Assembly: GCF_014195445.1 (NCBI RefSeq)
Contig: NZ_JACIBT010000002.1
Location: forward strand, 124,001 to 188,000
Direction: 5' to 3'
Source of the DNA: Garicola koreensis
GTDB lineage: Bacteria; Actinomycetota; Actinomycetes; Actinomycetales; Micrococcaceae
Length of the DNA: 64,000 bases
Shown: in pieces, positions 53,249 to 61,655 of the stretch
How positions within the stretch are numbered: position 1 is the first letter of the stretch
Layout: the number at the start of each line of letters is the position of its first letter
Notes under the pieces: generated by a model
Told to the model about the DNA's origin: nothing
The model's database searches: none
Seen by the model: the letters and a program-made list of their open reading frames with translations, nothing else
Program-made: the position numbers and the translations under genes

Positions 53249-53994
53249 TCCGGGTCATCCTGGTCCGCCACGGTGAGACCGAGTGGAATGTGGACCACCG
53301 CCTGCAGGGGCAGTCGCCGGTGGACCTGGCGGAGTCGGGCTATCGTCAGGCGCGGCAGTCGGGTCGCTATGTGCGGGCGCAGAACCCGGTGATGGGGTAT
53401 GTGACCCCGCTGGAGCGGACCCGGCAGACCTTCGATGAGTTTGGGCTCGGGTTCGCACCTGAGGTGGCTGCGGACTTGATCGAGCAGAACCTCGGCGAGT
53501 GGGAAGGCATGAAGACCGCCCGCGCGAGGGACGAGTACGCAGAGCTCTACCGGTCCTGGAAGAAGGGTGAGGGAACTCCGCCCGGCGGAGAGGCGCCGCA
53601 CAGTGTGCTGAAGCGTACGACGGCGGCGTTCTGCCACATTGTGCGGGCCGCCGCCGAGGCGCAGCCGACGCCCTCGCCGGATCTCAGCTTTGCGGTGCGC
53701 ACTGTGGTTGCCGTCTCGCACGGCACCTCGTTGAAGGCGCTGATGGAAGGCTTGGGGCTCATTGACCGGTTCAGCGTCATCTCGCTGACCGCAGCGGCGA
53801 TCAGTGTGATCGACGTGCCGCTGCACGCCGGGCCGCTGAGCAGCTCACTGCCCAAGGGCGGGGCCGGAATCTCCGGCGGCACCGAGGCTGAAGCACAGAT
53901 CATCCGCAGCCTCACCGACGAGCAGATCATCAGCTACGCCAAGCTGCGCATGTTCAACCTCTCCCCAGAGGTCCTCGCCCAGCTGCCGGCGTAA
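53245..53994 (+). CDS. Histidine phosphatase (phosphoglycerate-mutase-like)
   Basis: A 249-residue member of the histidine phosphatase superfamily. The catalytic His lies in VILVRHGETEWNVDHRLQGQ (RHGE), the second Arg in PLERTRQTFDEFG, the Glu in ENLGEWEGMKTAR-type sequence and the second His in TVVAVSHGTSLKALMEG. TTG at 53245 overlaps the upstream stop and has GGGAAGGGGAAGG before it. Within the polymer operon it may dephosphorylate an ulosonic-acid or sugar phosphate; a housekeeping role cannot be excluded. Length is slightly above the family mean because of a C-terminal extension. Confidence 0.85.
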   Translation: MIRVILVRHGETEWNVDHRLQGQSPVDLAESGYRQARQSGRYVRAQNPVMGYVTPLERTRQTFDEFGLGFAPEVAADLIEQNLGEWEGMKTARARDEYAELYRSWKKGEGTPPGGEAPHSVLKRTTAAFCHIVRAAAEAQPTPSPDLSFAVRTVVAVSHGTSLKALMEGLGLIDRFSVISLTAAAISVIDVPLHAGPLSSSLPKGGAGISGGTEAEAQIIRSLTDEQIISYAKLRMFNLSPEVLAQLPA

Positions 53995-54061
53995 GCCATG
54001 TGCGGCAGTCGAGTAGGAGCCCTTGACCGCCGTGCTGCTGTGGTTAATGGGGTCGTGCCGG

Positions 54062-54067
54062 TATAGT
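54062..54067 (+). promoter_or_regulatory. Candidate -10 box for a leaderless transcript
   Basis: TATAGT ends six bases before the ATG at 54074, so a transcript beginning seven bases beyond it would start at the ATG itself, a common leaderless layout in actinobacteria. The -35 is weak. Confidence 0.45.
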
Positions 54068-54073
54068 CGAGGT

Positions 54074-54244
54074 ATGACTCCGAAGCTTGTCGATGAGTCC
54101 GAGCAAGCCGAAGTCGACGCTGCGTGGGACACCGAGATTGACGAACGCCTCGACGAGATCCTGACAGGCAAGGTCGAATTGGTCAGTGGTGAAAAGACGC
54201 TGGAGATGGTGCGTGAGATGTTGGCGGCCCGGCGTCAGCAGTGA
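54074..54244 (+). CDS. Orphan antitoxin of the addiction-module component family
   Basis: A 56-residue protein starting at ATG 54074. It matches the small 'addiction module component' antitoxin type, with the family pattern AAWDTEIDERLDEILTGKVE followed by LVSGEKTLEMVREML. Such antitoxins normally sit directly upstream of a RelE/ParE toxin, but no toxin frame follows here; the next 240 bp hold no gene. It is therefore an orphan, possibly still able to cross-neutralise or titrate other toxins such as the HigB at 3 kb, although cross-talk is only a possibility. An upstream frame to 54023 looks non-coding. Confidence 0.75.
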   Translation: MTPKLVDESEQAEVDAAWDTEIDERLDEILTGKVELVSGEKTLEMVREMLAARRQQ

Positions 54245-54487
54245 CGTTGGCATAGAGCGGGCCCCCGGCTGCACGAGCGTTCGGAAGACCCATCATGGCA
54301 TCACTTCAGATGATCTGTGAGGGTCGGCGTAGGCGGGCCACCTACTACTGTTGTGAAATAGCCATGTGCTGCGGCACCGGGCCGACGTCGTCAGAGGGGG
54401 CACAACCGATGAGGAACTTGAGCATCTTGGTGAGGTTGGCCTATGGTGCCGCGGCGCAGCCGGTCTCCGGGACGAACCTGAGCGAGC

Positions 54488-55003
54488 CTAGCGCGGTGGG
54501 GGAGGCAGCTTGGTCTCCGGCTGCGTGCCGAGGGAGCGCAGCCGTGAGGTGTTCGGCACCGGGGAATGATGGCGCTGCTCGTCCTGACGCTTGTACTCGA
54601 TCGCCTCGAACAGCAGGTCTTTGCGGATCTGAGACGTTGAGGTGCCTTCAGTGCGCGACAAGTAGGCCACCTCGCAGTGCTCGCGCAGGTACTCGAACCG
54701 TGGGGAGCCTTCCCAGTCGGAGCCCATCACCACAGTGTCGATCTCGTGCTCAAACACATCCAGCCGCTTCTGTTCCCATGCGGTCTCCGGGATCACGAAA
54801 TCGACGTACCGGATGGACTCCAGCATCATTTTGCGCACCTCATAGGGGTGGTAGCTGGGCTGTTTGCCGGGTTTGGCCTCGTTGAAGTCATCTGTGCTCA
54901 GCCCGACCACCAAGTAGTCGCCCAGCGCCTTGGCCCGCTTGAGCAGACGGATGTGTCCCCAGTGCAGCAGATCGAAGGTGCCATAGGTGAGGATGCGTTT
55001 CAT
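54488..55003 (-). CDS. tagD: TagD-type glycerol-3-phosphate cytidylyltransferase, copy 1
   Basis: A 171-residue cytidylyltransferase making CDP-glycerol from CTP and sn-glycerol 3-phosphate for teichoic acid. The nucleotide-binding motif is ILTYGTFDLLHWGHIRLLKR (HxGH), and the family end motifs are VVMGSDWEGSPRFEY and YLSRTEGTSTSQIRKDL (RTxGxSTS). TagD is usually about 130 residues; the excess is a low-complexity tail rich in Pro and Arg. It overlaps in operon order with the second copy (23-bp gap, same strand). Two diverged copies suggest two nucleotide-activated substrates. Confidence 0.92.
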   Translation of the reverse strand: MKRILTYGTFDLLHWGHIRLLKRAKALGDYLVVGLSTDDFNEAKPGKQPSYHPYEVRKMMLESIRYVDFVIPETAWEQKRLDVFEHEIDTVVMGSDWEGSPRFEYLREHCEVAYLSRTEGTSTSQIRKDLLFEAIEYKRQDEQRHHSPVPNTSRLRSLGTQPETKLPPPPR

Positions 55004-55026
55004 CGGGCGTCGTCGTCGGGCCGCGG

Positions 55027-55506
55027 TTATGCCGAACGGTCCAGCTGCGCCATCTGGCTGGTGACCGGCGGCGGTTCGTGGTCGGGGGTCCCCAGGTCAG
55101 TGACGGCATCGGCCAGCAGGTCCCGACGAATCTTGCGGGTGGAGATCCCCTCGGTGCGCGGCAGATACACCACCTCGCAGTAGTCACGCAGGTACTCGAA
55201 CCGCTGCGAGCCCTCCCAGTTGGATCCCATCACCACCGTGTCCACGTGGTAGCGGCGGATATCGTCGACCTTCTGCTCCCACGAGCGTTCGGGGACCACC
55301 AGGTCTACGTGGCGCACCGCCTCAAGCATCTTACAGCGGGTGCGGTGGTCGTGGTACGGGCGGCGGTCGTCCTTGCCGCTGGTGACAAACTCGTCGGTGC
55401 TGGCGGCGACGATCAGATAGTCGCCCAGCGCCTTGGCCCGCTTCAGGAGGCGAATATGGCCCCAATGCAGCAGATCAAAGGTGCCGTAGGTCAGAACTCT
55501 CTTCAT
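55027..55506 (-). CDS. tagD: TagD-type glycerol-3-phosphate cytidylyltransferase, copy 2
   Basis: A 159-residue paralogue of the copy just downstream on the same strand. Motifs are VLTYGTFDLLHWGHIRLLKR, VVMGSNWEGSQRFEYLRDYC and YLPRTEGISTRKIRRDL. The first 30 residues are nearly identical between the two copies, while the middle differs (STDEFVTSGKDDRRPYHDHR here, a longer linker in copy 1). The start at ATG 55506 gives the family N-terminus; the frame upstream to 55779 is not conserved. It supplies CDP-glycerol or a related CDP-polyol to the TagB/TagF-like enzyme at 58.4 kb. Confidence 0.92.
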   Translation of the reverse strand: MKRVLTYGTFDLLHWGHIRLLKRAKALGDYLIVAASTDEFVTSGKDDRRPYHDHRTRCKMLEAVRHVDLVVPERSWEQKVDDIRRYHVDTVVMGSNWEGSQRFEYLRDYCEVVYLPRTEGISTRKIRRDLLADAVTDLGTPDHEPPPVTSQMAQLDRSA

Positions 55507-55675
55507 CGGTGGTGAAGCCTTCCCCCAATTCGGAAGTGCGCGAGATCGTCTGATTCGTCCAGTTACAGTCTTCGATAATACCAATTCCAGCAAAACCCCA
55601 GGTTTCAAGCTCAACTGGAGGTGTGCGGGTGCGTCACTCGCCGACAATACTCGCCGGTGGCCTACCCTGGAACCC

Positions 55676-56737
55676 GTGACTGAGAGCATGTTCGCCCAAG
55701 AAGACGCCGCCCCACGCCGCAGACGGCGCAATAAGACCGCCATCATCGTGCTCTCCGGCACCGGTGCGCTGCTGCTCATTGCCGTGGTGGTCGCCGCCGT
55801 CTACCTCTCCTCGCTCAGCGGGGCCTACCAGGAGTCGGTGAACGTCATCCCGGAGGCGGAGACCTTCCCTGAGGAGCAGGACCGGCCCGAACGCCCCACC
55901 ACCACCGACGACGACGGCGAAGAGGTCGAGGACGAACAGCTGAACATTCTGCTCATCGGCTCCGACTCCGGCGGCGGCTCCGGGGAAACCGAGAACGTGC
56001 CGTGGCTGCCCAACTCCGGCCGGGCAGACACCATCATGTGGATGCACATCCCCCACGACCGCGACTCCATCCAAGTCATGTCGGTGGTGCGCGACACCTG
56101 GGTGCCGATCCCCGGCCACGGTGAGGCGAAGATCAACGCCTCCATGAGCTTCGGCGGCTCCGCCACCACGGTCCAGACCCTGGAGAACCTGGTCGATGTG
56201 CGCATCGATCACGTGGCCGCAGTGGACATGGTCGGATTCCAGAACCTGGTCGGCGCCATGGGCGGGGTGACCGTAGATTCCCCGGTCTCCTTCACCTCCC
56301 GCGACGGCCACTTCTTCCACGGCGGGCCGCAGGAGCTCAACTCCAACCAGGCGATGAGCTTCGTCCGGGAGCGCAAAGCCTTCGACGACGGCGACTTCCA
56401 GCGCGTAGCCAATCAGCAGGCCCTGGTGCGCGGGGTCCTGGACGAAGTGCTCACCGCCTCCACGCTGACCAACCCGGTGACCATCCACAATATGGTCTCC
56501 GACTTCTCGCCCTACATGGCAGTGGACTCCCAGCTCGGCGAGGCCGATTATGTCGCCGACCTCGGCTGGTCCATGCGTGAGGTCCGCGGCAGCGACATCG
56601 ACATGTTCACCATCAACAACCTGGGCCTGGGCACGGCCGGCTCCGAGTCGATCGTGGTGCCTGACTATGACGCATTCAGCGAAGCTGGTGACGCCATGCG
56701 TGAGGGCACGTTCGACGAGTACGCCGCCCAGCACTGA
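55676..56737 (+). CDS. LytR-CpsA-Psr (LCP) cell-wall-polymer ligase
   Basis: A 353-residue membrane-anchored LCP protein that transfers undecaprenyl-linked glycopolymers to peptidoglycan. After a basic start (RRRRRN) one membrane segment runs through IIVLSGTGALLLIAVVVAAV. The LCP domain follows an acidic linker: LNILLIGSDSGGGSG, GRADTIMWMHIPHDRDSIQV, SVVRDTWVPIPG, KINASMSFGG and FVRERKAFDDGDFQRVANQQ, containing the conserved Arg and Asp residues that bind the pyrophosphate-lipid. GTG 55676 is the start. It is divergent from the tagD pair, so the 169-bp gap holds both promoters. Confidence 0.92.
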   Translation: MTESMFAQEDAAPRRRRRNKTAIIVLSGTGALLLIAVVVAAVYLSSLSGAYQESVNVIPEAETFPEEQDRPERPTTTDDDGEEVEDEQLNILLIGSDSGGGSGETENVPWLPNSGRADTIMWMHIPHDRDSIQVMSVVRDTWVPIPGHGEAKINASMSFGGSATTVQTLENLVDVRIDHVAAVDMVGFQNLVGAMGGVTVDSPVSFTSRDGHFFHGGPQELNSNQAMSFVRERKAFDDGDFQRVANQQALVRGVLDEVLTASTLTNPVTIHNMVSDFSPYMAVDSQLGEADYVADLGWSMREVRGSDIDMFTINNLGLGTAGSESIVVPDYDAFSEAGDAMREGTFDEYAAQH

Positions 56738-56852
56738 CCCGGGCACAGCTTTCCCACCGGCACTGGGCCCAGCCCTGCCCCGGCCGGCAGCGGGGTAACA
56801 GGGCCCTGCAGGATTCGGCACGGATCATGGCCTCCACATATGCTGGACCATC

Positions 56853-58310
56853 ATGACCGAGAATCACGACGCGGCGGACCTGGAGGCTATGGCCTCCAAT
56901 CCGCACACGGACTGGGACGTTCTCCACTGGATCGCGGAGAACCACCCCGAGCTGCGTCCGGCCGTTGCGGCCAACCCCGGCACCTACCAGGAGCTCGTCG
57001 ACGCCCTGGGGAGCCTGGGGGATCCCGACGTCGACGCCGCCATTGCCGCCCGTCACCGCGGCCGCGACATCTCATCCGAAACGGCCGCCACGAATCCGCT
57101 GGCAGGGATGTACGACACCGCCAGCGGACTCATCCCCGCCTACCCGGCCGAGGAGGCGGGCCAGGCGGAGCCCTACGCTGTGGAGCCCTACCACGCCGAG
57201 GGTCCAGAACGGCCGGCCCCAGCACCTGTTCCCTACGCCGGACCGGCAGGTCACCATCAGCAGGATTCCGCGGAACCGGGGCAGGCGGCACCGGAGCGGG
57301 CGGAACCAGTGCCTCCGGAGCCTGCCGAGTACGGCACCCTCCACTATGGCGCGGATCCCGGTGCAGCGGACCCGGACGAGCCCCAGCCGGCGCTCGGCGC
57401 GGCGGCCCACCAGCGCCATGCTTCCGCCGATCAGCAGCGGCAGCAGCGTCGACCCCCTCTGGGGCTGATCGCGGCCGCGATTCTCGGCGTCGTCGCGGTC
57501 GGCGCCGCCGTAGCCCTGCTGATCACCTTCCTGGGCGGCGATGACCAGACACCGGTGGCCGAGCCTGAGGCCAGCCCCACCGAAGAGGCTGCTGAGGAGA
57601 GTCCGGCAGAAGAGACCGACGGGAGCCCCGAAGGTGGCCAGGAGGAAGAGACCCAGCCGGCCGAACCGGACCCGCAGGAAACTCTGGATGAGGCCCGGAC
57701 TGCCCTTTCCTCGCTGCCGGATGAGTCCGCATGTGAGGCCGATGAGGACTCCGACGTCGTCGCGGACTTCATCGCTGCGGGCACCGAGACTGAGGATTTC
57801 CCCGGTGACGATGGTCAGCTGCTGGAGGATACCTTTGACCAGCTGCAGTCCGACTGCTCAACCACCCACGCGGCCTCAGTGTTCACCGCAGTCCGCGGCG
57901 GCACCGCCTACCAGGACGCAGCCCCGGAAGGCGCTCAGGTGGTCATGGACAGCGTCGGCACCGAGTGGGCGGACCGAGCCGTGGGAACCCGCGGTGCTGA
58001 GCCGGTCGGCGGCTTCACCGCCCAGGGCGGCAACGTGGAGTGTGAGTTCGACGACGGGCTGACCTGCACCGTCTTCGACACAACTCCGCAGCTCTGCGAG
58101 GACGGGGCCACCTACACGATGAGCGTCGAGGATGTCGGCCTCGACTGTGACGCGCAGTTGGAGCCCAACGGCTACGACACCCTCGCCCAGGGCGACAGCG
58201 CCACCGACGGGTTCCTCGTGTGCACCGAGATGAGTGACCGGCTCAGCTGCTACAACAGCGTAGACCCCTTCGGATTCGAGATGTCCAACACCGGCAACTA
58301 CGCCTACTGA
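56853..58310 (+). CDS. Membrane protein with N-terminal leucine-rich-variant repeat and C-terminal extracellular domain
   Basis: A 485-residue protein. The first 60 residues (MASNPHTDWDVLHWIAENHP, VAANPGTYQELVDALGSLGD) match the leucine-rich-variant repeat seen at the N-terminus of many actinobacterial membrane proteins. A Pro/Glu/Ala-rich cytoplasmic linker leads to one membrane segment near 205 (LGLIAAAILGVVAVGAAVAL), then an acidic linker (EEAAEESPAEETDGSPEG) and a C-terminal region with several Cys (residues in ACEADED, VECEFDDGLTC, LVCTEMSDRLSCY) that may form disulphides. Function unknown. It lies between LCP and the TagB/F-like gene and may be a surface-sensing or support protein. Confidence 0.75.
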   Translation: MTENHDAADLEAMASNPHTDWDVLHWIAENHPELRPAVAANPGTYQELVDALGSLGDPDVDAAIAARHRGRDISSETAATNPLAGMYDTASGLIPAYPAEEAGQAEPYAVEPYHAEGPERPAPAPVPYAGPAGHHQQDSAEPGQAAPERAEPVPPEPAEYGTLHYGADPGAADPDEPQPALGAAAHQRHASADQQRQQRRPPLGLIAAAILGVVAVGAAVALLITFLGGDDQTPVAEPEASPTEEAAEESPAEETDGSPEGGQEEETQPAEPDPQETLDEARTALSSLPDESACEADEDSDVVADFIAAGTETEDFPGDDGQLLEDTFDQLQSDCSTTHAASVFTAVRGGTAYQDAAPEGAQVVMDSVGTEWADRAVGTRGAEPVGGFTAQGGNVECEFDDGLTCTVFDTTPQLCEDGATYTMSVEDVGLDCDAQLEPNGYDTLAQGDSATDGFLVCTEMSDRLSCYNSVDPFGFEMSNTGNYAY

Positions 58311-58363
58311 GCTGCGGCTGCTGAGCTGCGCCGGCTGATATCCGCCGGGGCACCAGGTGCTGA

Positions 58364-59440
58364 TCAGCGCTGGGGGCCTTGGCTGCTGGGCAGCGCCAGG
58401 GCCTCGACGATCCGGTCTGCGCAGCGCGGCGGGTCCTGCGGCAGCGAGCCGTCGTCGTCGGTGACGAAGTTCAGGTGCTTGGACCGAAACTCCCGGTAGT
58501 CCGGAGTGCCGATGCTCAGCGCGGCGTCCACGGCGTCGGCGGCCGATTCGGCGATCGGGCCCGGAACCTCTGCGGCGTAGTCGACCGCCAACCCGCGAGC
58601 TTCCAGGTAGTCGGCCATGTCATAGGGCCAGAACACCAGCGGAATGTTGCGCAGCGAGGCCTCATACGTCACCGCCGAATAGTCGGTGATGACCACATCG
58701 GCCACCGCCAGCCAGTCCAGCACGCCGAAGTCGGTGCCGATGATGGTGCGCTCGCCCTGCGGCAGCGGGGACCTATCAATGGGGTGGGGCAGCAGCACCA
58801 GGGTGCTGGCGTCCTCCTCGGCGAAGGCGGTGGCGACCTTGGTGTAGGGAATGTGCTTGCCGCGGCGGAACGTGGGGATATACAACACCGTGCGCCCACC
58901 GGCGTCCCGGGCGGCCTGCAGCTGCGGATAGTGATGGACGATCTTGTTGCGCCGCTCGGCCATGCGCCTCTCATCCAGCAGGTGATCAACGCGCGGCATG
59001 CCCAGCGGCCACACCTGGTCGGCTGTGATCCCGAAGGCGGCGGTGTAGATGGAGGCCGGCACCTCCCCGGAGGCGCACACGAAGGTGTAGTTCTGATGCA
59101 TCTGCATCGTCGCCGCCACCTGTGGGTGCGGGCCTTCACGGGTGCCCGAAGCCAGGTGTCCGAACTTTTTGATCGCGCCCAGAGCGTGCCAGACCTGGCC
59201 GATGCGCAGATCCTTGCGATGATTGAGGATGCTCACCGGAATGATGTAGCCGTCCACCAGGCACCCTGAGCAGGTCGCCAGGTGATACATCTCCCGCAGC
59301 GCTTTGGGGATATAGGTCGGTGAGAGTTTCTGGTGCTTGATCACCACGATCCGATGTTCGGGGTGCTTGCGCCGGATGGCGTCCTGCAGCAGGCTGAAAT
59401 CCACGGTGATCTGACGCGGCTCACGGGTGATGAGCACCAC
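58364..59440 (-). CDS. TagB/TagF-type CDP-glycerol glycerophosphotransferase
   Basis: A 358-residue enzyme of the family that adds or polymerises glycerol phosphate from CDP-glycerol. Motifs are IRIGQVWHALGAIKKFGH-type sequence (HALG), RTVLYIPTFRRGK, TLVLLPHPI, VDVVITDYSAVTYEASL (VITDYS) and IPLVFWPYDMADYLE. The listed GTG 59440 starts late: the frame stays open to a stop at 59558-59560 and encodes a fitting N-terminus (LLIGGARALYAILKLLPTQR), with GGGGGAAGG before possible CTG starts at 59545 or 59536. The true protein is therefore probably about 390 residues with a non-standard start. It is monocistronic and convergent with the LRV membrane gene. Confidence 0.88.
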   Translation of the reverse strand: MVLITREPRQITVDFSLLQDAIRRKHPEHRIVVIKHQKLSPTYIPKALREMYHLATCSGCLVDGYIIPVSILNHRKDLRIGQVWHALGAIKKFGHLASGTREGPHPQVAATMQMHQNYTFVCASGEVPASIYTAAFGITADQVWPLGMPRVDHLLDERRMAERRNKIVHHYPQLQAARDAGGRTVLYIPTFRRGKHIPYTKVATAFAEEDASTLVLLPHPIDRSPLPQGERTIIGTDFGVLDWLAVADVVITDYSAVTYEASLRNIPLVFWPYDMADYLEARGLAVDYAAEVPGPIAESAADAVDAALSIGTPDYREFRSKHLNFVTDDDGSLPQDPPRCADRIVEALALPSSQGPQR

Positions 59441-59653
59441 CTTGCGCTGAGTCGGCAGCAGCTTCAGGATCGCGTAGAGCGCTCGAGCTCCGCCGATCAG
59501 TAAGCTCAGTGCGTGAGGAAGGATGACTCCGTTCAGCTGCCCCAGATCCTTCCCCCTTCAGGCGCAGGCATTTTCAGCCGCCGGCGCGCGGACTCTGCTA
59601 TCAGGGCCACCCTAACGCACGCTGAACCCCAATGCCGGTAGCGTGGTGGTCCT

Positions 59654-60952
59654 ATGCGCGTGACGATTGACCCCACCACCGAAGGCGTGCTCAACGCCGA
59701 TGCAGGCTCCACCGTCCGTCGCACTGTGCTGCCCTCCGGGGTGCGGGTGCTCACCGAGGAGATGCCCGGGGTCCGCTCGGTGAGCATCGGGTATTGGATC
59801 GCCGTCGGAAGCCGCCACGAGGCTGATCACCAGTACGGCTCCACCCACTTCCTGGAGCACCTGCTGTTCAAGGGCACCCAGCGCCGATCCACGATGGACA
59901 TCGCCTCAGCCTTTGACACCGTCGGCGGTGAGTCCAATGCCATGACGTCCAAAGAGTCCACCTGCTACTACGCCCGGGTGCTGGACGAGGACCTGCCGCT
60001 GGCCGTTGACGTGCTCACCGATATGGTCACCTCCGCTGTGCTGGACCCCGCGGAGATGGAGACCGAACGCGCAGTGATCCTCGAAGAGCTCGCCATGGCC
60101 GAAGACGACCCCACCGATGTGGTGCAGGAGCGCTTCGCCTCCCAGGTGCTCGACGGCCACCCGTTGGGACGGCCCATCGGCGGTACCCGTGAGGCGATCG
60201 AAGCCGCCGCCCGCGACGACGTCTGGGCCCATTTCAACCACTGGTACCGGCCCGATGAGCTGGTGATCACCGCCGCCGGGGGAGTCGACCACGACACGCT
60301 CTGCCGGATCGTCGATGAGGCGCTTCAGGACTCCCGGTGGGACATGAGCCGGCGCAGCGCACCAGCGGCTCTGCAGGCTGCGCAGGAGCAGCACATCCCG
60401 GTGCGCGCCGGCACTGAGACGATCAGCAAACCCGTGGAGCAGGCCCAAGTGATCCTCGGTGGGCGCGGCATGCGCGCCGGCGACGAGGACCGGTTCGCCC
60501 TGACGCTGATGCACTCCATCCTCGGTGCAGGCATGAGCTCGCGACTGTTTCAGGAGATCCGTGAGCGCCGCGGGCTGGCATACTCCACCTTCTCCTTCTC
60601 GGCAGGATTCACCGACGCCGGATACTTCGGCCTCTACGCCGGGTGCCTGCCCAGCAGAGTGGAGCAGGTCACCTCGGTGATGGCCGATGAGTTGGAGCGC
60701 ATCGCCACTGAGCCGGTCACCGCCGAAGAGCTGACGCGAGCCAAGGGTCAGCTGCGCGGGGCCACGGTGCTGGGCATGGAGGAGACCTCGGCGCGCATGT
60801 CGCGGTTGGGCGGCGCCGAACTGGTGCGCGGAGAATTTGTGGACATCTCCGACACGCTGGCCGAAGTGGACGCCATCACCGCCGAAGACATCACCCGGGT
60901 GGCCGCCCGGCTGGCCTCCAGTGAGCGAGCGATCACTGTGGTCACACCCTGA
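59654..60952 (+). CDS. M16-family zinc peptidase (processing-peptidase-like)
   Basis: A 432-residue pitrilysin-family protease. The inverted zinc motif HxxEH is THFLEHLLFKGTQ near residue 65, with the distal Glu in ETERAVILEELAMAEDDP. The second, inactive homologous half is also present (VEQAQVILGGRGMRAGDEDR, RGLAYSTFSFSAGFTDAGYF). It is cytoplasmic with no signal. Members degrade or trim peptides and are conserved next to polynucleotide phosphorylase in many actinobacteria, but that context lies outside or is absent here. ATG 59654 is 3' of a short purine-rich stretch; the gene is probably not part of the polymer locus. Confidence 0.9.
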   Translation: MRVTIDPTTEGVLNADAGSTVRRTVLPSGVRVLTEEMPGVRSVSIGYWIAVGSRHEADHQYGSTHFLEHLLFKGTQRRSTMDIASAFDTVGGESNAMTSKESTCYYARVLDEDLPLAVDVLTDMVTSAVLDPAEMETERAVILEELAMAEDDPTDVVQERFASQVLDGHPLGRPIGGTREAIEAAARDDVWAHFNHWYRPDELVITAAGGVDHDTLCRIVDEALQDSRWDMSRRSAPAALQAAQEQHIPVRAGTETISKPVEQAQVILGGRGMRAGDEDRFALTLMHSILGAGMSSRLFQEIRERRGLAYSTFSFSAGFTDAGYFGLYAGCLPSRVEQVTSVMADELERIATEPVTAEELTRAKGQLRGATVLGMEETSARMSRLGGAELVRGEFVDISDTLAEVDAITAEDITRVAARLASSERAITVVTP

Positions 60953-61018
60953 GCCGACCCGTCCCGGGTGCACAGCGTCCCTGGTGCACAGCGGGGGTAC
61001 GGCGCGTAGGGTGGGGCT

Positions 61019-61543
61019 ATGTCTGAGACGCCGCAGGAGCACTACGACCCGCAGGCGCGGGTGATCGCGCCGGTCATCGTCTCCACGCGGGCGGCGACCG
61101 GCCAGCGTGAGGACCTCTCCGCACCGGTGATCGCCGAGTTCGCTGAGCAGATCGGCTTTGTGTGCCGACCCCCGGTGATCATCCCCGACGGCGAGGGCGT
61201 GCTGGCGGCACTGTCTGAGCTGTTGGTGCAGATCGCCCCCGCAGTGATCATCACCTCCGGTGGTACGGGGCTGACCCCGGATGACCTGACCCCGGAGTAC
61301 ACCACACCGCTGCTCGACAAGGAGATGCCCGGCGTCGTCGAAGCAGTGCGCACCCACGCCCGCAGGACCAACCCGCTGGCCGCGCTGAACCGCGGCATGG
61401 CCGGGGTGGCGGAGTCCACAGTGATCATCAACCTGCCCGGCTCCCCGCATGCGGTGCGCCTAGGGATGGAAGTCATCGGCGAACTGCTGCCAGCCCTGTG
61501 CGACCAGGTGGCCGATATTCGCACCAGCGAGCAGTGGGGCTGA
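61019..61543 (+). CDS. MogA/MoaB-family molybdopterin biosynthesis protein
   Basis: A 174-residue member of the MoaB/MogA/MoeA domain family. The substrate-binding motif PAVIITSGGTGLTPDDLTPE and the later LNRGMAGVAESTVIINLPGS with PHAVRLGMEVI identify it. Such proteins adenylate molybdopterin before metal insertion. No other molybdenum-cofactor genes are visible in the window, so it may be a stand-alone paralogue. It is 66 bp after the peptidase gene in the same direction. The N-terminus is slightly longer than in E. coli MoaB. Confidence 0.9.
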   Translation: MSETPQEHYDPQARVIAPVIVSTRAATGQREDLSAPVIAEFAEQIGFVCRPPVIIPDGEGVLAALSELLVQIAPAVIITSGGTGLTPDDLTPEYTTPLLDKEMPGVVEAVRTHARRTNPLAALNRGMAGVAESTVIINLPGSPHAVRLGMEVIGELLPALCDQVADIRTSEQWG

Positions 61544-61580
61544 ACCCAGCCGCCAGAACACCCCCGGTTGTTACCTAAAC

Positions 61581-61608
61581 GTGACAATCGTGACCTGTTT
61601 GTTATACA
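61581..61608 (+). promoter_or_regulatory. Candidate promoter of the NlpC/P60 gene
   Basis: GTGACA (61581-61586) and TATACA (61603-61608) are separated by 16 bp, close to sigma-70-type spacing, about 120 bp before the GTG start. This leaves a long 5' untranslated region. Confidence 0.5.
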
Positions 61609-61626
61609 GTCGACCCTGTGCTCGGG

Positions 61627-61655
61627 ACAGGAGTCCGAAACTGTCCCAGGTGCCC
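61627..61655 (+). promoter_or_regulatory. Leader hairpin of the NlpC/P60 gene
   Basis: GGGACAG and CTGTCCC form a 7-bp stem around GAGTCCGAAA in the 5' untranslated region. Actinobacterial NlpC/P60 and Rpf genes are often controlled by c-di-AMP (ydaO) riboswitches, but the conserved ydaO core is not evident here, so this is only a possible regulatory leader. Confidence 0.35.

Noticed and set aside
54295-54885. 196-residue plus-strand frame
   Set aside because: Mostly antisense to tagD and lacks motifs; the gap 54245-54487 shows no toxin gene.
55634-56821. 395-residue minus-strand frame
   Set aside because: Antisense to the LCP gene.
59906-61450. 514-residue minus-strand frame
   Set aside because: Antisense to the M16 peptidase and MogA genes; no domain.
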